A stretch of 8,212 nt of DNA, from the NCBI GenBank assembly GCA_965372355.1, contig CBDVBZ010000145.1:1-8212 (forward strand). Reading direction: 5' to 3'. The position numbers and the translations under genes are program-made. The notes beneath the pieces were generated by a model that worked only from the letters and a program-made list of their open reading frames with translations, was not told the DNA's origin and searched no databases. This document shows, piece by piece, positions 7,526 through 8,212 of the stretch; position 1 is the stretch's first letter, and each line of letters opens with the position of its first letter. The DNA comes from CBDVBZ01 sp965372355. GTDB lineage: Bacteria; Krumholzibacteriota; Krumholzibacteriia; WVZY01.

Positions 7526-8149
7526 TCAAGGGCTCTGCCACCCGGCAGTGACAAATCCGACGACCCGGCCGATCATTTCGTCGGCGTTGCCACCCGTCCT
7601 CACGTGGTCTTTCGCATGGACCGTCGGGACCGTGACGGTGAAGACCATCGCACCGATCATGAGGTGCATCCGCCACTGCACCTCTTGCTGCGAGAGGTGC
7701 GGCAACGCCCGGGCGAATGCCGCCGTGTAGCGTATAATTACGTCTCTGAAAATGTCGCGAATGATGACGCGAAGCTTCTCATCGGGTTCGGAGATCGCCC
7801 GGCCGAACAGCTGCGGAATAAAGTGTCCCTTCGCGGATCGCTTGAAGTGTGTCCTGATGGCGGGTGCCACGAACGCTTTGACCAGGGCATCTGCCGGCAC
7901 AACGCCGTCGGGGCGCTCCTGCTCAAGCCTGTCCAGCCCGGCCAGCCGCTCGTCGTTTATGGGTGCCGCCTGGCGTTTGAGGACGGCCTCGATCAGGCCC
8001 TCCTTGGAGCCAAAATGGTAATGGACGGAGGCAGTGTTGACATCCGCCTCCTTGATGATCGCACGGAGGGACGTCGCCGCAAGTCCTTGTGTTGCAAAGA
8101 GTTGCTCGGCGGTATCGAGGATTCGATTCTTGGTCGTCACTTCACTCAT
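7526..8149 (-). CDS. TetR-family transcriptional repressor of the efflux operon
   Basis: This is a one-component regulator, predicted to bind DNA as a dimer and to let go when its C-terminal pocket binds a ligand. From the ATG at 8149 it has 207 residues. The N-terminal TetR DNA-binding domain is clear: helix 1 ILDTAEQLFATQGLAATSL (10-28), then the helix-turn-helix with recognition segment VNTASVHYHFGSKEGLI (37-53). The C-terminal part carries 'PINDERLAGLD' and 'HFIPQLFGRAISEPDE', which recalls the PsrA/CecR-like TetR groups; this assignment is weak. Being the first gene of the operon, it probably represses itself together with the pump. A longer reading from TTG at 8203 is unlikely, because that codon is part of the -35 TTGACA and the added residues are not TetR-like. 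AGGCGG sits 6 nt before the ATG. Confidence 0.93.
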   Translation of the reverse strand: MSEVTTKNRILDTAEQLFATQGLAATSLRAIIKEADVNTASVHYHFGSKEGLIEAVLKRQAAPINDERLAGLDRLEQERPDGVVPADALVKAFVAPAIRTHFKRSAKGHFIPQLFGRAISEPDEKLRVIIRDIFRDVIIRYTAAFARALPHLSQQEVQWRMHLMIGAMVFTVTVPTVHAKDHVRTGGNADEMIGRVVGFVTAGWQSP

Positions 8150-8155
8150 GGGGAT

Positions 8156-8161
8156 CCGCCT
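8156..8161 (-). promoter_or_regulatory. Ribosome binding site of the TetR gene
   Basis: AGGCGG on the minus strand (5 of 6 match to AGGAGG) lies 6 nt upstream of the ATG at 8149. It supports that start over the in-frame TTG at 8203, which would lie at or upstream of the predicted transcription start. Confidence 0.65.
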
Positions 8162-8171
8162 GAAGCATATG

Positions 8172-8195
8172 ATTAAATTAAGCGATTGATTGAAT
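8172..8195. promoter_or_regulatory. Candidate TetR operator: imperfect 24-bp inverted repeat
   Basis: The half-sites ATTAAATTAAGC and GATTGATTGAAT (plus strand) are reverse complements of each other at 9 of 12 positions, with no spacer. The element covers the -10 hexamer and most of the promoter spacer, which is where a TetR dimer would block RNA polymerase. The stretch is AT-rich and internally repetitive (GATTGATT), so chance symmetry is possible. The link to this repressor is inference from position. Confidence 0.45.
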
Positions 8196-8203
8196 TCTGT
8201 CAA
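8175..8203 (-). promoter_or_regulatory. Sigma-70-like promoter of the efflux operon
   Basis: A perfect -35 TTGACA (8203-8198) is followed by a 17-nt spacer and TAATTT (8180-8175), a weak -10 with 3 of 6 matches. The predicted start is near 8168, which leaves a leader of about 19 nt holding the ribosome binding site. I see no other convincing promoter in front of the channel, adaptor or pump genes, so this one probably drives all four. Confidence 0.55.
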
Positions 8204-8212
8204 GGGGTGGGG

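Noticed and set aside
7535..7548. Small hairpin CTGCC-ACCC-GGCAG near the end of the TetR gene
   Set aside because: It has a five-bp stem inside coding sequence without a T-run, so there is no support for termination or attenuation between TetR and the channel gene.
3541..8176. Other long plus-strand open frames (for example 3541-4098, 5809-6975 and 6935-8176)
   Set aside because: They lie entirely or almost entirely antisense to well-recognised RND, adaptor, channel and TetR genes, with low-complexity shadow composition and no family resemblance.
8150..8203. N-terminal extension of the TetR protein from TTG at 8203
   Set aside because: The TTG is the start of the -35 TTGACA, the predicted transcript begins downstream of it, and the ATG at 8149 has its own ribosome site and a normal TetR N-terminus.

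Overview
This window comes from a Gram-negative bacterium, because it encodes a complete tripartite efflux system that spans an inner membrane, a periplasm and an outer membrane. The DNA is moderately GC-rich (high fifties per cent by eye). The protein types fit a proteobacterium or relative, but the sequence does not fix the lineage. All intact genes lie on the minus strand and read from right to left.

Right to centre (8203 to 1564): a compact four-gene efflux operon. It starts with a promoter (-35 TTGACA at 8198-8203, -10 TAATTT at 8175-8180). The promoter carries an imperfect 24-bp inverted repeat, a plausible operator. Then come a TetR-family repressor (8149-7526), an outer-membrane lipoprotein channel of the OprM/NodT type (7497-5995), a membrane-anchored periplasmic adaptor (6002-4764) and an AcrB-like RND pump of 1067 residues (4767-1564). 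The structural genes overlap by 8 and 4 nt, so translation is probably coupled. The likely logic is that the repressor silences its own operon until a ligand releases it, and the pump then exports a hydrophobic or amphiphilic compound to the outside. Nothing in the sequence identifies the substrate.

Gap (1324-1563, 240 nt): this holds two things. One is a good promoter and ribosome binding site for the next minus-strand gene. The other, on the plus strand, is a roughly 48-codon remnant that looks like the C-terminal end of a secreted fibronectin-type-III-like protein. The remnant has no start region and no proper stop. It faces the pump gene tail to tail, so it is probably the leftover of a once convergent gene.

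Left (1323 to the window edge): 441 codons of a sodium:neurotransmitter-symporter (NSS, LeuT-fold) transporter, starting at TTG and cut by the left edge. Its sodium-site, substrate-site and cytoplasmic-gate residues match LeuT, but the conserved extracellular-gate arginine of TM1 is replaced by phenylalanine. This gene has its own promoter and is probably independent of the efflux operon.

I see no RNA genes, CRISPR arrays, insertion sequences or prophage genes. Most of the window is recognisable, ordinary efflux biology. The best leads are the FN3-like remnant, the altered NSS gate and the candidate operator.
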